Notes: generated by a model from the sequence alone, not told the origin. Counted from the first letter of the stretch, positions 48,765 through 59,013 are shown. The stretch is DNA of 64,000 nt from Chloroflexota bacterium (GCA_029262735.1 JAJCYY010000052.1:18343-82342); one strand, 5' to 3'. Numbers and translations: made by a program.

Positions 48765-49918
48765 TTCACCCAAGTAACCTTGTCGTCGTTGGCTAGTTGG
48801 TGGCAAACGCCGCCTCTGTCCCGAGGGCCTAATCTCGACACGAGCGGATGGTCTGTTATTTGCATTTGGTGAGCAGTTTCAACGGCTGCGTGTAATCTGG
48901 CATACCCATCAGGATGCTCGCGATCAACTACGTCAGATATTCCTTCGTGAATTTCGTCTTGTAGACGATTATATTCACCTGGCGGCAATGTCTCTTTGGA
49001 GAATGACCGGAGCGCTTCGGCGCTATAAAATTGATTTCTCGTCCGAGAATAGTGATTCTTGAGCTCGATGTTAGAGTCAATATCTGACAATCCGACCAAC
49101 GAATTTCCCGTGTGGTCCGAATATGCCTGGAATAGTTTAGTAATATAAATAGATTCGTGCGATTGCAGTTCTTCAGGAGCCGGCTCTGGCTCTGGTCTTT
49201 GGGGCAGCCCCCCTCCAAATCTAGTTGCATGATATGGAGTGCGCCTGTGCTCATCCACCATTGTTAATGGCGATTTTGCATGGAATATAGAAAAATCCAG
49301 CGCTGCAATATAGCCAGATAGTGTCTCATCTAGTTCTATTACCTCATTGGATATGATTGTCGACTTGCAATGCTGATCCCAAGACTCGATAAAACTGGAT
49401 TTTAGCTTGACGTGATTTCGTAGCAAATTCGAAACTACTGTATTTACGCCTAGGGGCGCAACAAAATAATACCCTCTCGGCCATGAATAAACAGTTCGAA
49501 AACTATAGAGCACTACCTTCCCAATCTCGAGCCAAATATCGGATGGCCGCAATCGGTGATTGTAGTGCTTGCACTGATAGTTGTCCCAGATGTCCCCGAC
49601 ATCGTCTGGAAACGCTATGACATCGACGCCTTTATCACCCGAACCACCAAAATGCTCCACATTGGAGTAGGTCTGCTTGAGTGAATGGACCCACTCAAGT
49701 ACAAAGAGCTCCCATTCGTCTGGACTGAACGATTTGATGCGTTCAATCGCTGGTATGAGGGCACCCGTAGCAACAGATTCGGGTGTTGCACGGCCAGAAT
49801 TCGGCGGATCAGGAATCGGATTTGTTGGTACTGGCGTCAATTGAGCGTTGATTCTTTCTTGTCCGTTCCACGCGAACCGGATCGAAGAACTCTGCGTAAG
49901 GATGCCGAAATCCCTCAT
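48761..49918 (-). CDS. ABC-3C effector: Mrr-like nuclease plus ABC-3C C-terminal domain
   Basis: The first conserved part, ATGALIPAIERIKSFSPDEWELFVLEW, leads into a PD-(D/E)xK nuclease core: FGGSGDKGVDVIAF (acidic residue) and WDNYQCKHYNH (QxK). The C-terminal part (YSAEALRSFSKETLPPGEYNRLQDEI) is the domain that tethers effectors to the middle component. So it is a DNA nuclease held by the ATPase. Start is uncertain: the frame extends to 50167, with ATG at 49981 and 49918 and a TTG at 49840; conservation favours a late one. Confidence 0.8.
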   Translation of the reverse strand: MRDFGILTQSSSIRFAWNGQERINAQLTPVPTNPIPDPPNSGRATPESVATGALIPAIERIKSFSPDEWELFVLEWVHSLKQTYSNVEHFGGSGDKGVDVIAFPDDVGDIWDNYQCKHYNHRLRPSDIWLEIGKVVLYSFRTVYSWPRGYYFVAPLGVNTVVSNLLRNHVKLKSSFIESWDQHCKSTIISNEVIELDETLSGYIAALDFSIFHAKSPLTMVDEHRRTPYHATRFGGGLPQRPEPEPAPEELQSHESIYITKLFQAYSDHTGNSLVGLSDIDSNIELKNHYSRTRNQFYSAEALRSFSKETLPPGEYNRLQDEIHEGISDVVDREHPDGYARLHAAVETAHQMQITDHPLVSRLGPRDRGGVCHQLANDDKVTWVK

Positions 49919-50318
49919 CAGACACAAGCGTTCAGAACATCCTAGTGAAAGATACAGCAATCGCTTCAACGCAGTTGTCATGGTTTTCCACCCTATCGCT
50001 CCACCCCAAGACCAGCACTGGGTGCCATGCGCCAGTCCGCCTATAGCGAATCCGAAGGATTTGTGGCCCCATACAGTCTGGCGAAGGGGAGCGCTGGCCG
50101 CAGCCTTTCGATGGGTGGAACACCGGATTAGTCGATGATTATCGTCGAGAGAAAGATTCCGATTCACCGTCGTTAATGCGCAGTGGGGGGCGGCAGAACG
50201 GTCGGCTCTAATGACCGGGTTGGCTGCATAAATATCGTGACCTGGGCTGTATTTAGCTCGACCTGAACACGCGGCAAGCGTTGAGTTCTGTCAGAATCTG
50301 GGCGTGGCGAACCCTCGT

Positions 50319-53300
50319 TTAGTTGCCTGCGTGCTTTTCGGCGTGAGCAGCGTGATTCCAGGCCTTCCGGAATTCACGGATCCCCTTGTCCAGTCGGCCC
50401 GTAGCGACGTAGTCCATCCCGTCTTCATAGTTTTTCAGAGCCTTACGGTTCTCGGAATCAACCTTTTTCTGCTTCTTAGAATCAGCCGCAACAAGGCCAG
50501 CAGACTCGTCCGTTCTCACGTCGGTCAGGGTCACGATCGCGATCTCAATGTCACTCAGTGCCGATGCTATCCACTCAAGCGTTTCATCGCTCAGTTCGTC
50601 TTTATTCTTACCACTCGCGTTCTTACGGTGGTCCTTGAGAGCCTTTTCAAGCTCAGCAACTGCAGACGCCGCGTAGCTGAATATCTTCTGGCCCTTCTTC
50701 AGGCCGGCATGAACTTCGTCTATCCAGCCGTCATCATCGAGTGCGCTTTCGAGTTTCTTCCGAGCATGGCCAATGTGCTTCGACTCGTCGGCATGATGAC
50801 CGAGATTGTCCAGTGCACGCTGCAGCAAACTGCGGGATCCAGAGACCAACACGAAGAAGCTCCGCGAGTCGCTCCCGCCATCGTCATCCGTTAGCGTGAC
50901 CGTAGCCGTATACAGACCAGATTCACTGAAGATGTGAGATCCGAGAACCGTGCCGGAGTTACCAGAGGTCGACCCAGGTGGTCCATACGGGATCTCATCG
51001 ACTACGATCGGTTCCGGTGGCGAAGTGTCGCCCCAGTCAATTGTTGCGGTGTGGGTATCCAGTGTTCCCCTGTCGTCAAACACTACTGGCCCGATATACA
51101 ACTGATCGACGATGGTCACGCTATGCGATGAAATCGGATCGAGTGACGGATCGACGTTCGCTACTTCAACGGTCGTCGAATCGGATCCTAGACCCCCAAC
51201 GTCGTCAGTAATCGTGACGGTGACTGTGAACGATCCGTTGTCTGCGTAGACATGATCAGGCTCGAACGGTGAGGTCACGGCACCTAGCGGTTCAGCCGGT
51301 GATCCATCACCCCAATCGACACTTGCAGTGTGGGTGTCACTGGTGCCAGGGTCGGTAAATACAACTCCCACAGTGGCTGGTGAACCCTCGTCAAACGAAC
51401 CTCCTGCAACGGCTACCAGCGGATCAAGATTGAACACGTCGAACGAAGTCAGGTAATCGGTGAATCCTTCGTCCTTGTCGGTTATTCGACCTAATACATC
51501 GACAGTAGCTGGACCATCCGAGGTCAGTGAAAGTGGCACTAGTACAGTTGGAATCGGGCTGTCAACGATTTCAAACACTCCATCATTGTCGAAGTCGTAG
51601 GAATAGGTGAAGCCAGACGCGGCATCATCCGATGAGGGATCTAATTGATCACCGAAGCTAACGAATGCCTGCTGGCCTTCGTCCACGGATCCGTTATTAG
51701 TCAAGCTAGCTGTGGGCGCGACGCTCGCGACGTCAACCGTCGCCGTATCTGAACCAGGGTCGCCATCGTCGTCAGTGACCGTGACAGTAACCGCGAAACT
51801 TCCGTTATCGGCGTATACGTGTGTTGGGGTGAAAGGGCTCGATACCGCCCCGACGGCTACCACACCCGATCCGTCACCCCAGTTGATCGTTGCCGTGTGG
51901 GTGTCAGGGTCGCCCGGGTCGGTGAACGTGACGCCAACGGAAGCCGTCTCGCCCTCGTTGATCGAATCGCCACTCACAGTCACGGCCGGAACAACGTTAT
52001 CGACCGTCATCGTCGTCGAATCAACAGCCGAATCGCCAGCGTCATCGGTAACCCGCAGGCTCACCGTGTGGACGGAAGGCCCATCGAGCAGTGATGCATC
52101 GAAGTCAGGAGTCTGCCCGGTGGCATCATCGAACTGCCCATCGTTATCTAGGTCCCAATCGTAAGTGAGCACGTCTGCAGGGACATCGGTACCACTACCC
52201 GACAGCCCAACCGTCGATCCCTCGTCTACCGTGTACGGCCCACCGGCATCGGCGACAGGGGGTTCATTCGTCTCTATAACAATTTGAGTAACGGCCTCAG
52301 CGACCGTTTTCGGTGCTTCAACGTGACCGACCTGATCGCGAGCAATGCTATAGAACCCGTATGTACTGCCGGGCTGGCCGCTGAACGTCGCGAAGGTATC
52401 GGTCGTGTTAGTTAAGATGGGTTCAAACGGTCCACCGTCCTCGGACACAAAGATCGTATAGTCGAGAACCCCAGCGCCAATATCGTCCCCAGCCCACACA
52501 ATCTCGAAATCTGCTGAGGATTGCGTCGGAGTAAGGAAGAACATTTCACTTGAGGAAGGATTATTGTCAATTGTGTTGTGCCACTCTGGCGTCAAGATAG
52601 GTGCGTTGATATCGAAAATTATGCTCGCTTGATTGCGGATTTCATTTCCGGTCGATAGATCGGACTTCGGCTCGACCGTGTATAGGACGTTTCCTTGGCC
52701 CTCCGGCGAAGTGACGTTCGGTGGTAGGAAACCGGCAAAGGGGTCTTCAGTTGGCAAGCCCGTATCCGTGTCGAGGGAAGCGAAACGCCACGTTACGACA
52801 CCTGTTTCCATATCGAGACCAGCATTAATCGAAACGATAAGATTGTTGGTCGGCCTAAGATCGATGGCGGTCGTGTACTGCTTGAGACCGGGAGGAGGGG
52901 TGACAAATGTTTGGCCAAACGTGATAGGTCCTAGATCGAAAGTACTAAGGTCGAGCACATCGGCATCGAGTTGGTCACTCACAACGACTTCCTGAGCGGC
53001 TGCCGTCGCCGATTCTAGGTTTTCGAAGAAAACTGAATAACCTAACGGGACGTTTCCTTGAACGAACCTCTCTTCGCCAAACCCGACCGGCCCAAACTTG
53101 TCGTTGGGATCGAACGACGCGACAACCTGTGAACGCCACGCGCTGAAGTAATCCCATCCGGTCTCAATCAGGCGCCACGCATCATCAGTAACCCCGCTAA
53201 AAAGTCCTCTCACACCTCGCCATACGACCCCGCTCACGAATGGCTCCACAACCGATCTAGCCAAGGTTCCGCCTAGGCACCTGTTCCGCAAAGCCAACTT

Positions 53301-55625
53301 GGCAAGCGCTAACCCCCTTAGCCTTCTAAACTCAGGATCGTTTACTTCCGTATAGGGGGCATTTCCCAAACGGGCATTCTCACTCTGTTCAAATAATGCC
53401 CGGTACTCCGCGTCCAACGTGTCTATTTCTTCTGTCGAACAGAATAAGTGAAGCCCAAATATGTGAATCAAGCCGGGGGAAGGTTGTGACCCATCCGAAA
53501 GAGAAGTGGCCGCGGCACTCACTTCAATGTCAGACCCACCTGTAACGGCTAGACTCAAATAGCCTGACGAATTTGCTCCAATTGGTAGGAATACTGGAAT
53601 TGTCACTTTGCCGTTTCGCTCTATAAAGAACGGTTCGTCATCCCAATTTATTCCCTCCCAACTGAAATCAAATTCTGGGAATAATTCAGGCTGCGTCAGA
53701 ATTTCTGTCGGTGGTAAAAGATTCCAACTAAGATCTGCTGGAAGCGTTATCGTTATCATCGAATTGGCATCCACGTTCCCTCGATTGCCATAATGAACAT
53801 AAAACCTGGTGGACTTGCCTGCTCTGAATGCCGGCGGCCCGATAATCTTCAGCCAAAGTTCCGTCCTACGCCCCGCTTCGACTGTAAAGCCGTCGGTCAG
53901 TGATGCCTCATTGCCGCTGGGGTTGTGAACCTTCACACTCCACATGCCGGGTACGGCGTCCGTAAAATCGAATTTGGCTATTAGATTAAAACTGTCCGAC
54001 GCCGCAGAGACTGCCCGTGCAGGAATGGGAAGATAGCCCGCCCGGACAAGCGACACCTCAGCTCCTTCTTGAAACCCACCACCATTGATATTCACCGTCA
54101 CCACCCCGGCACCCCCGGCAGCGGGGAAGACCGAGTCAATGGTCAACGCATCACCTGGAAGTGTGATCTGCGCCGTAACACTCCGCCCCGCAACGTTGGA
54201 GGGCGTAGCTCTCACAAAATATGTCTTCGTGACATCCTGGAGTTGACCTGAGGCCTTTATGTTCCACACAATTGCCTGTTCCGCGCCGGGAAGCAGGGAG
54301 GGTAACGACTGCGTAAACGAGCCTTGCGCTAGTGAGAGCCCGTCGGGAAGGAAGATGCTCACATCGACATCACTGGCCGCCACGGACCCATTGTTGGCAA
54401 GGGTCGCAGTTACCGTGAAGGGATTGGCCTCGTAGGTACCGTTGAGTACAGCAAGCGCTGAGGGGGCTACCACATCCAACGACAGGGGCTGGACCGTCCC
54501 AGTTGAACCTGTGAACAGGTAGGCGTCACGAAAGTTTACGCCGCCCGTCAATGAGCTACCGCCGCCCGCGATGAGCACGCGGCCGTCGAGCAGTCGGACT
54601 GCTTCAGGTTGAATAGCAATGGCGAGATTGTCGGAAACCGGCTCCCAGGTCTGTAGATCGGGAAAGAACAAAAGGCTGGCGGCGTTACCACCTGCGATGA
54701 GGACGGATCCGTCAAGAAGCAGCGTAGCAGTGTGGTCGGCGCGGGAGAATGGCGGAGGCGGTGTCGCCGTCCAAATCTGCGTTGCAGGGTCGTAAATCGC
54801 AGCCGCGCCAAAGTTGCTGGTGCCCAGTACGCGCCCATCATCCAGAAGAGTCAGAGTGCCTCGACGCATTTCAATCGGCGCAGTTCCGGTAATCGACCAT
54901 GTACCAGTCGTAGGCTCGTAGATCTCAGTCGAGCCGGCGGTGGCGATCAAAGTTCCTCCCGAAACAAGGATCCGGCCATCCTGTAATGCGACGCTGACGT
55001 GGTATGAGCGCGGGAAAGCCATCGACCCGGTTAGTGTCCATAAGCCGAGGACCGGATCCCAGATCTCAGCAGAAGCTGCTATGCCTGCGGCAGTAAAACC
55101 GCCAATCGCCAGGAACTTGTCGTCGGAAAGCATTTGCCCCGTGAAGACCATCCGATCGGATAGAAGTGACCCAGTCTGCGTCCACATCCCCGTCAAAGGA
55201 TCCCACAATTCAGCGGAATTAAGCCAGCCACCGGGGGTAACGTCTACGTCCCCCCCTAATACCAGAACCTTTCCATTACTGAGAAGCCCGGCCATGTGGA
55301 AACCCCGCTTCGTAGACATATCGCCGGTCGGAGTCCACAGCTCGGTCGCGGGATCAAAGATCTCGGCTGAGCTGGTCGGGAATTGGCTGAAACCCTCGCC
55401 GCCATTGCCAACGGCGAGCCCCCGCCCATCGGGGAGAAGCGTAAGGGTGTGGAAACGCCGTTCAATATTCATGCTCCCTGTTGGATTCATGCTGCCTGTT
55501 GGCTCTGTCGTCTGCGCGGACGAGAGAGTGGGAACGAGCACCAACAAGAGAAAACAAACGAAGCCACTCAACGCCAGTCGGCAGCGAGAGATGAAACCAA
55601 TGATGGGTTGCAATAGGGTCGTCAT
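50319..55625 (-). CDS. Giant secreted Kelch-like/PKD-repeat protein
   Basis: About 1768 residues from the ATG at 55625 (GAGG upstream; frame opens 24 codons earlier). A signal peptide (LSGFVCFLLLVLVPTLSSAQ) is followed by about six Kelch-type beta-propeller repeats (SAEIFDPATELWTPTGDM and similar), Ig-like and IPT-like domains, a conserved SFDPNDKFGP/NQASIIFD segment found in large secreted proteins, five PKD domains (ATINWGDGS, VYADNGSF, VTVTDDDGD) and a lysine-rich helical C-terminus. It is probably an adhesin or surface protein. It lies between defence cassettes and interrupts their theme. Confidence 0.85.
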   Translation of the reverse strand: MTTLLQPIIGFISRCRLALSGFVCFLLLVLVPTLSSAQTTEPTGSMNPTGSMNIERRFHTLTLLPDGRGLAVGNGGEGFSQFPTSSAEIFDPATELWTPTGDMSTKRGFHMAGLLSNGKVLVLGGDVDVTPGGWLNSAELWDPLTGMWTQTGSLLSDRMVFTGQMLSDDKFLAIGGFTAAGIAASAEIWDPVLGLWTLTGSMAFPRSYHVSVALQDGRILVSGGTLIATAGSTEIYEPTTGTWSITGTAPIEMRRGTLTLLDDGRVLGTSNFGAAAIYDPATQIWTATPPPPFSRADHTATLLLDGSVLIAGGNAASLLFFPDLQTWEPVSDNLAIAIQPEAVRLLDGRVLIAGGGSSLTGGVNFRDAYLFTGSTGTVQPLSLDVVAPSALAVLNGTYEANPFTVTATLANNGSVAASDVDVSIFLPDGLSLAQGSFTQSLPSLLPGAEQAIVWNIKASGQLQDVTKTYFVRATPSNVAGRSVTAQITLPGDALTIDSVFPAAGGAGVVTVNINGGGFQEGAEVSLVRAGYLPIPARAVSAASDSFNLIAKFDFTDAVPGMWSVKVHNPSGNEASLTDGFTVEAGRRTELWLKIIGPPAFRAGKSTRFYVHYGNRGNVDANSMITITLPADLSWNLLPPTEILTQPELFPEFDFSWEGINWDDEPFFIERNGKVTIPVFLPIGANSSGYLSLAVTGGSDIEVSAAATSLSDGSQPSPGLIHIFGLHLFCSTEEIDTLDAEYRALFEQSENARLGNAPYTEVNDPEFRRLRGLALAKLALRNRCLGGTLARSVVEPFVSGVVWRGVRGLFSGVTDDAWRLIETGWDYFSAWRSQVVASFDPNDKFGPVGFGEERFVQGNVPLGYSVFFENLESATAAAQEVVVSDQLDADVLDLSTFDLGPITFGQTFVTPPPGLKQYTTAIDLRPTNNLIVSINAGLDMETGVVTWRFASLDTDTGLPTEDPFAGFLPPNVTSPEGQGNVLYTVEPKSDLSTGNEIRNQASIIFDINAPILTPEWHNTIDNNPSSSEMFFLTPTQSSADFEIVWAGDDIGAGVLDYTIFVSEDGGPFEPILTNTTDTFATFSGQPGSTYGFYSIARDQVGHVEAPKTVAEAVTQIVIETNEPPVADAGGPYTVDEGSTVGLSGSGTDVPADVLTYDWDLDNDGQFDDATGQTPDFDASLLDGPSVHTVSLRVTDDAGDSAVDSTTMTVDNVVPAVTVSGDSINEGETASVGVTFTDPGDPDTHTATINWGDGSGVVAVGAVSSPFTPTHVYADNGSFAVTVTVTDDDGDPGSDTATVDVASVAPTASLTNNGSVDEGQQAFVSFGDQLDPSSDDAASGFTYSYDFDNDGVFEIVDSPIPTVLVPLSLTSDGPATVDVLGRITDKDEGFTDYLTSFDVFNLDPLVAVAGGSFDEGSPATVGVVFTDPGTSDTHTASVDWGDGSPAEPLGAVTSPFEPDHVYADNGSFTVTVTITDDVGGLGSDSTTVEVANVDPSLDPISSHSVTIVDQLYIGPVVFDDRGTLDTHTATIDWGDTSPPEPIVVDEIPYGPPGSTSGNSGTVLGSHIFSESGLYTATVTLTDDDGGSDSRSFFVLVSGSRSLLQRALDNLGHHADESKHIGHARKKLESALDDDGWIDEVHAGLKKGQKIFSYAASAVAELEKALKDHRKNASGKNKDELSDETLEWIASALSDIEIAIVTLTDVRTDESAGLVAADSKKQKKVDSENRKALKNYEDGMDYVATGRLDKGIREFRKAWNHAAHAEKHAGN

Positions 55626-55697
55626 AGACGAAGTCGCCTCAACCGGCCTAAGCAATAACATAATCGTGTTCTCAACAAAAAAGAGTGGGCCGCACAA

Positions 55698-56250
55698 ACG
55701 GCCTCGCGCTTGCCGTGTAGGTGGAGTTGCTCATCTGGGCCTCTTTATCGTCGTAAAGATCGATTAACACTGTAACGTCGAGTTTTGTGTCCATCCGAGC
55801 ATCCTCAAGATTCTTTATATGCATGGTACATATCACATCAAGCAAATTCTGTCCATCAACGGCTCGTTAATACTTCCACCCGGCACGTATCGAGACTTCG
55901 AACATATTTGCCTAATAGGCAACCTTGGTCGATCTCATCCGATTCCGAAATAGTCAGTTGTGGACGCACCACTACAAGGTCAGATGCGGTAGTGTGACCT
56001 TGAAATAACGGACTACTGGACTTCTCTAATCACCCTGACTATTTGCACTGTAACGCAAGGCGTGGCTGGTCGGTGTTCCTCGTTTTTTTTAGGGTGCCGC
56101 ACTCCGTCAACCACGGCTCATTTAAACGCCCATAAAGTCGCAAAGCAACACTTTGACATTGAGTAATTAAAGTAAAGCTTTTTGCATTTTGTTGAATCTA
56201 CGAGCGAAATCGATTCCTCAGAATCAGGTGTATTAGGGGTAGGCTTTTTG
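55698..56250. other. AT-rich intergenic region before the TIR cassette
   Basis: About 550 bases without a supported gene. Composition is clearly AT-richer than the core genome. TTTTTTTT occurs near 56083-56090, and the tmRNA-like site begins at 56251. Confidence 0.45.
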
Positions 56251-56283
56251 TGTTCTTGGTGGAGACGGGGGAGGGTCGAACTC
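56251..56283 (-). repeat. tmRNA 3'-end-like direct repeat (left)
   Basis: On the minus strand: GAGTTCGACCCTCCCCCGTC then TCCACCAAGAACA. It matches the copy at 60387-60419 at 31 of 33 positions in the same orientation, so the two form a direct repeat about 4.1 kb apart. The T-stem is broken here. Confidence 0.75.
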
Positions 56284-56310
56284 GCGGATGAACACGCTGG
56301 TCCACCTGAA

Positions 56311-57282
56311 TCACCTGTCTCCGCTTCGCTCAACAATCGATTCGATTACAGTATGGTTTACTGCTTTCCCCAAGAGCTCGGCATCAACGCTTCCAGGCCC
56401 GATCGAACTGAGGGTGGCCGTGCCTAGCCCTACGGAGTACTTCATCAATTCGCGTTGGGGCATACCGCTGATTAGGGCGAAAGCAATGCCGCCTACCATC
56501 GCGTCACCGGCTCCGGTCTCGTTGGAGATTTGAACTCGGTCAATGTGCAACGGTTTCGCCCAGAAGACCTGTTTTGTTTCACCAAACCCGAAAACTGCAC
56601 CATTTGGACCGATCGAGACAACTACTACGCTAATTCCGGCTTCTAAGAATTTCATAACACGCCGTGCAATGGCTTTCACCTGTGTGGGTTGGAAAGACGT
56701 ATTGCATAAGGCATTGAATTCAACTAAATTGGGTTTGATTGCAAATGGAACCGCCGCTACTCCCTTTCGAAAAGCTTCGCCGCTGGAATCCAGGATCACT
56801 TTGGCGCGTTCACGTATTCGACCGATGAGAGTCTGATAGATGCCATTGTCGACCCCATTCGGTAAACTCCCCGACATAATGACTACATCACCGTCATTCA
56901 GCGTATGAAGCAGCTTTTCTTCAACATCATCAAGTTCAGACGGACTAGCCGAAAAACCTGGAGTTTGAAGGTGGGAGACCAGCAGCCCATCGGTCTGCAC
57001 TATGGTGATATTGCGTCTCGTGTGGCCTGTTACCGGCGTAAAATCAACCGATATATTCAGGGTCTGCAGTGTCTTAAAGTTACTGATGGACTCCGCCCCA
57101 ACTAGCCCGAGTAGCTTGAAAGGGACTTCTTCCGCGGCAAGTGCACGTGCCGAGTTTACAGATTTGCCGGAAGGAAAGTCCACGCTGTTTTTCGCGCGGG
57201 TCACATTGCCGAACACAAATGAATCGACGACTACGATCTGGTCAATCGCCGTATTTAGGCAAATTCCGATGATCTTGTTCAT
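56311..57282 (-). CDS. PfkB-family sugar(-phosphate) kinase, 1-phosphofructokinase/tagatose-6-P kinase-like
   Basis: 323 residues from MNKIIGICLNTAIDQIVVVD, the usual N-terminus of the FruK/LacC branch. It contains SGKSVNSARALA (substrate loop; most relatives have GGKGxNVA, so K is kept but glycines differ), MSGSLPNGV, KPNLVEFN and the catalytic NETGAGDAMVGG with the aspartate base and anion hole. It phosphorylates a hexose phosphate. The ATG overlaps the stop of the TIR-DeoR gene as ATGA, implying coupled translation. No transporter or aldolase lies nearby, so it is not a normal sugar operon. Confidence 0.88.
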   Translation of the reverse strand: MNKIIGICLNTAIDQIVVVDSFVFGNVTRAKNSVDFPSGKSVNSARALAAEEVPFKLLGLVGAESISNFKTLQTLNISVDFTPVTGHTRRNITIVQTDGLLVSHLQTPGFSASPSELDDVEEKLLHTLNDGDVVIMSGSLPNGVDNGIYQTLIGRIRERAKVILDSSGEAFRKGVAAVPFAIKPNLVEFNALCNTSFQPTQVKAIARRVMKFLEAGISVVVVSIGPNGAVFGFGETKQVFWAKPLHIDRVQISNETGAGDAMVGGIAFALISGMPQRELMKYSVGLGTATLSSIGPGSVDAELLGKAVNHTVIESIVERSGDR

Positions 57283-58640
57283 AACGACACTGCGATTATA
57301 TTTGAGCATGCGTATTGATCTTCAATAACAGATCGAACCCGCTCGACATTAGGATTGAGCGGGTTCTCGTCAGTTATCAGAGTTATACAATCGTCGAAAG
57401 TAGTAAATGTTGTTTCCTCGACTATTCCAAATTTGCTAGAATCCGCCAACACAACAGGCTTCATAGAGTTGCGCAGAATATCCTGTTTATTCCGAGTTTC
57501 TGCGTTTGTGTGTGTAGTGAGTCCAGACTCAGTGATTCCATTGGCTCCGATGAACCCGATATCAGCACCTCCTAGGTGTTGGATCGTCTCCGCGAATCCA
57601 CATTCGTCCCCATGTATGTCGGTACGGACAATGGCCAGAGTTTCGGGCCTGACCAGACCACCGACGATGTGAAGCTCAAGTCTGCGATCTCGCTCAGTGA
57701 GCCCAAGCTCGTTGAAGACGACTGTCAGTTCGGCTGCCGCGGGAATCGAGTTAGTAACCAAGGATAAGTTGTCCCAGCGACGTACTCGCATGCCTTGGGC
57801 TATTTCTCGGGCCAACTCTAGGCTGGTTGACCCGGAGTCCAACGCAACAATGCTATTGTTCCGGATCATCGACGCCGCGTGTGATGCAATCGCACGCTTG
57901 GCATCCGTTTGATATGAAGTCTTCCAGCTAAAGTGCTCTTCATCTACATATGCCCGCAAGCCATCATGGACGACTCCAGGTAGCAGTCCGGCGGCAAACA
58001 GTCTGTTGAAAAATTCTCGAAACTCGATATCCGTGAACGAGCTGAAGCTGTGTTGCTGCAAAAGTAGACTATTCAGATCTCGCACCAATATCGGATTGCT
58101 TTTCCGGTACCGAAATATAACCTCCCGGATTTGCGCTGCCAGTTCGGCCTCAACTTGGTCGGCATTCGAAAGCAGGCCGAGGGTTTCGTTTTCGAGGTTT
58201 GCCCGTGACTTGTGTAAATCTCCACTTAGGAGACCGAATAACTCCGCTACCAGCGACTGAGAGAACAGTCTGATCCCCTCTGCACTTCTGTCGTCGCACA
58301 GAATGAATCGGCGGGCAACTAGAGGATGTTTGCCTAGGTTGTCCCACGCATCTTCGTGTAGAACTATCGGTAAAACGAATACGCGTCCGAGTTGTTCTTC
58401 ATTCTCTAAAGCCCAACGTAATTCTTCTTGCACCCAGACGGAACTAGCAAAATCCCGGTCGATGAATACAACGACATAATCTGCCTCTTCCTGAATTACC
58501 TGCCGGATCGAATACTGGACGTTCTGGCCAAAAGCAAGTCGTTCATCGTCGATCCATGTTTTGACGTGTGCAGGCAAATAACGACTGATCTCGCGCACTA
58601 GCGGCTTGGAATCTGAACTATGAGCGAAAAAAATCTGCAT
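57279..58640 (-). CDS. TIR domain fused to DeoR-type sugar-phosphate sensor domain
   Basis: 453 residues. Residues 1-130 are a TIR domain: MQIFFAHSSDSKPLVREIS, TWIDDERLAFG, DYVVVFIDRDF, SSVWVQEELRWAL with the likely catalytic glutamate (E73). Residues about 155-235 look like a winged helix (IREVIFRYRKSNPILVRDL...). Residues about 238-453 are a DeoR C-terminal sensor: AIASHAASMI, ALDSGSTSLELARE, TNSIPAAAEL, VGGLVRPETLAIV, GANGITESGLTT and LADSSKFG, complete. TIRs of this type cleave NAD+ or make cyclic ADP-ribose variants; DeoR sensors bind sugar phosphates. So enzyme activity may be governed by a sugar phosphate. Confidence 0.88.
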   Translation of the reverse strand: MQIFFAHSSDSKPLVREISRYLPAHVKTWIDDERLAFGQNVQYSIRQVIQEEADYVVVFIDRDFASSVWVQEELRWALENEEQLGRVFVLPIVLHEDAWDNLGKHPLVARRFILCDDRSAEGIRLFSQSLVAELFGLLSGDLHKSRANLENETLGLLSNADQVEAELAAQIREVIFRYRKSNPILVRDLNSLLLQQHSFSSFTDIEFREFFNRLFAAGLLPGVVHDGLRAYVDEEHFSWKTSYQTDAKRAIASHAASMIRNNSIVALDSGSTSLELAREIAQGMRVRRWDNLSLVTNSIPAAAELTVVFNELGLTERDRRLELHIVGGLVRPETLAIVRTDIHGDECGFAETIQHLGGADIGFIGANGITESGLTTHTNAETRNKQDILRNSMKPVVLADSSKFGIVEETTFTTFDDCITLITDENPLNPNVERVRSVIEDQYACSNIIAVSL

Positions 58641-59013
58641 GAGGAACCTGTTTCGTCAACGGACCAGTTCACTCCCCGCCGAACGGCGCAGGCCTTTTCC
58701 TACGGCCGGTAAACTCAACAACGCCGGCCTCCATCCCCCGGTTACACTAGGCCATTATGTATCCAAGTCGACTGGTGGGGCCACACTCCGATCTTGAATG
58801 TCGATATGGAGGGATTGCCGCACAAAGTGGTGAATTTTCAGTTTGGACTAATCTCTTCGAGCCGTGCTGGCCAGCGACGAGCTTGATATCACAGGCATTG
58901 TAGCCATCACAATCCTGACCGGTAAGAGGTGGCTTGGGTAGGACGGCCCGACCGCCGTTTGTCCCGGACCTCAGAGCTGGCAGCACGAGCGTTCAGGGTT
59001 GGTAAACTGCGCC
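58641..59013. other. Divergent promoter region
   Basis: About 370 bases between the leftward TIR-DeoR/PfkB pair and the rightward TIR/membrane pair. No protein-like frame; promoters for both operons must lie here. GGCCGGTAAACTC-like words recur but no clear operator is seen. Confidence 0.45.
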
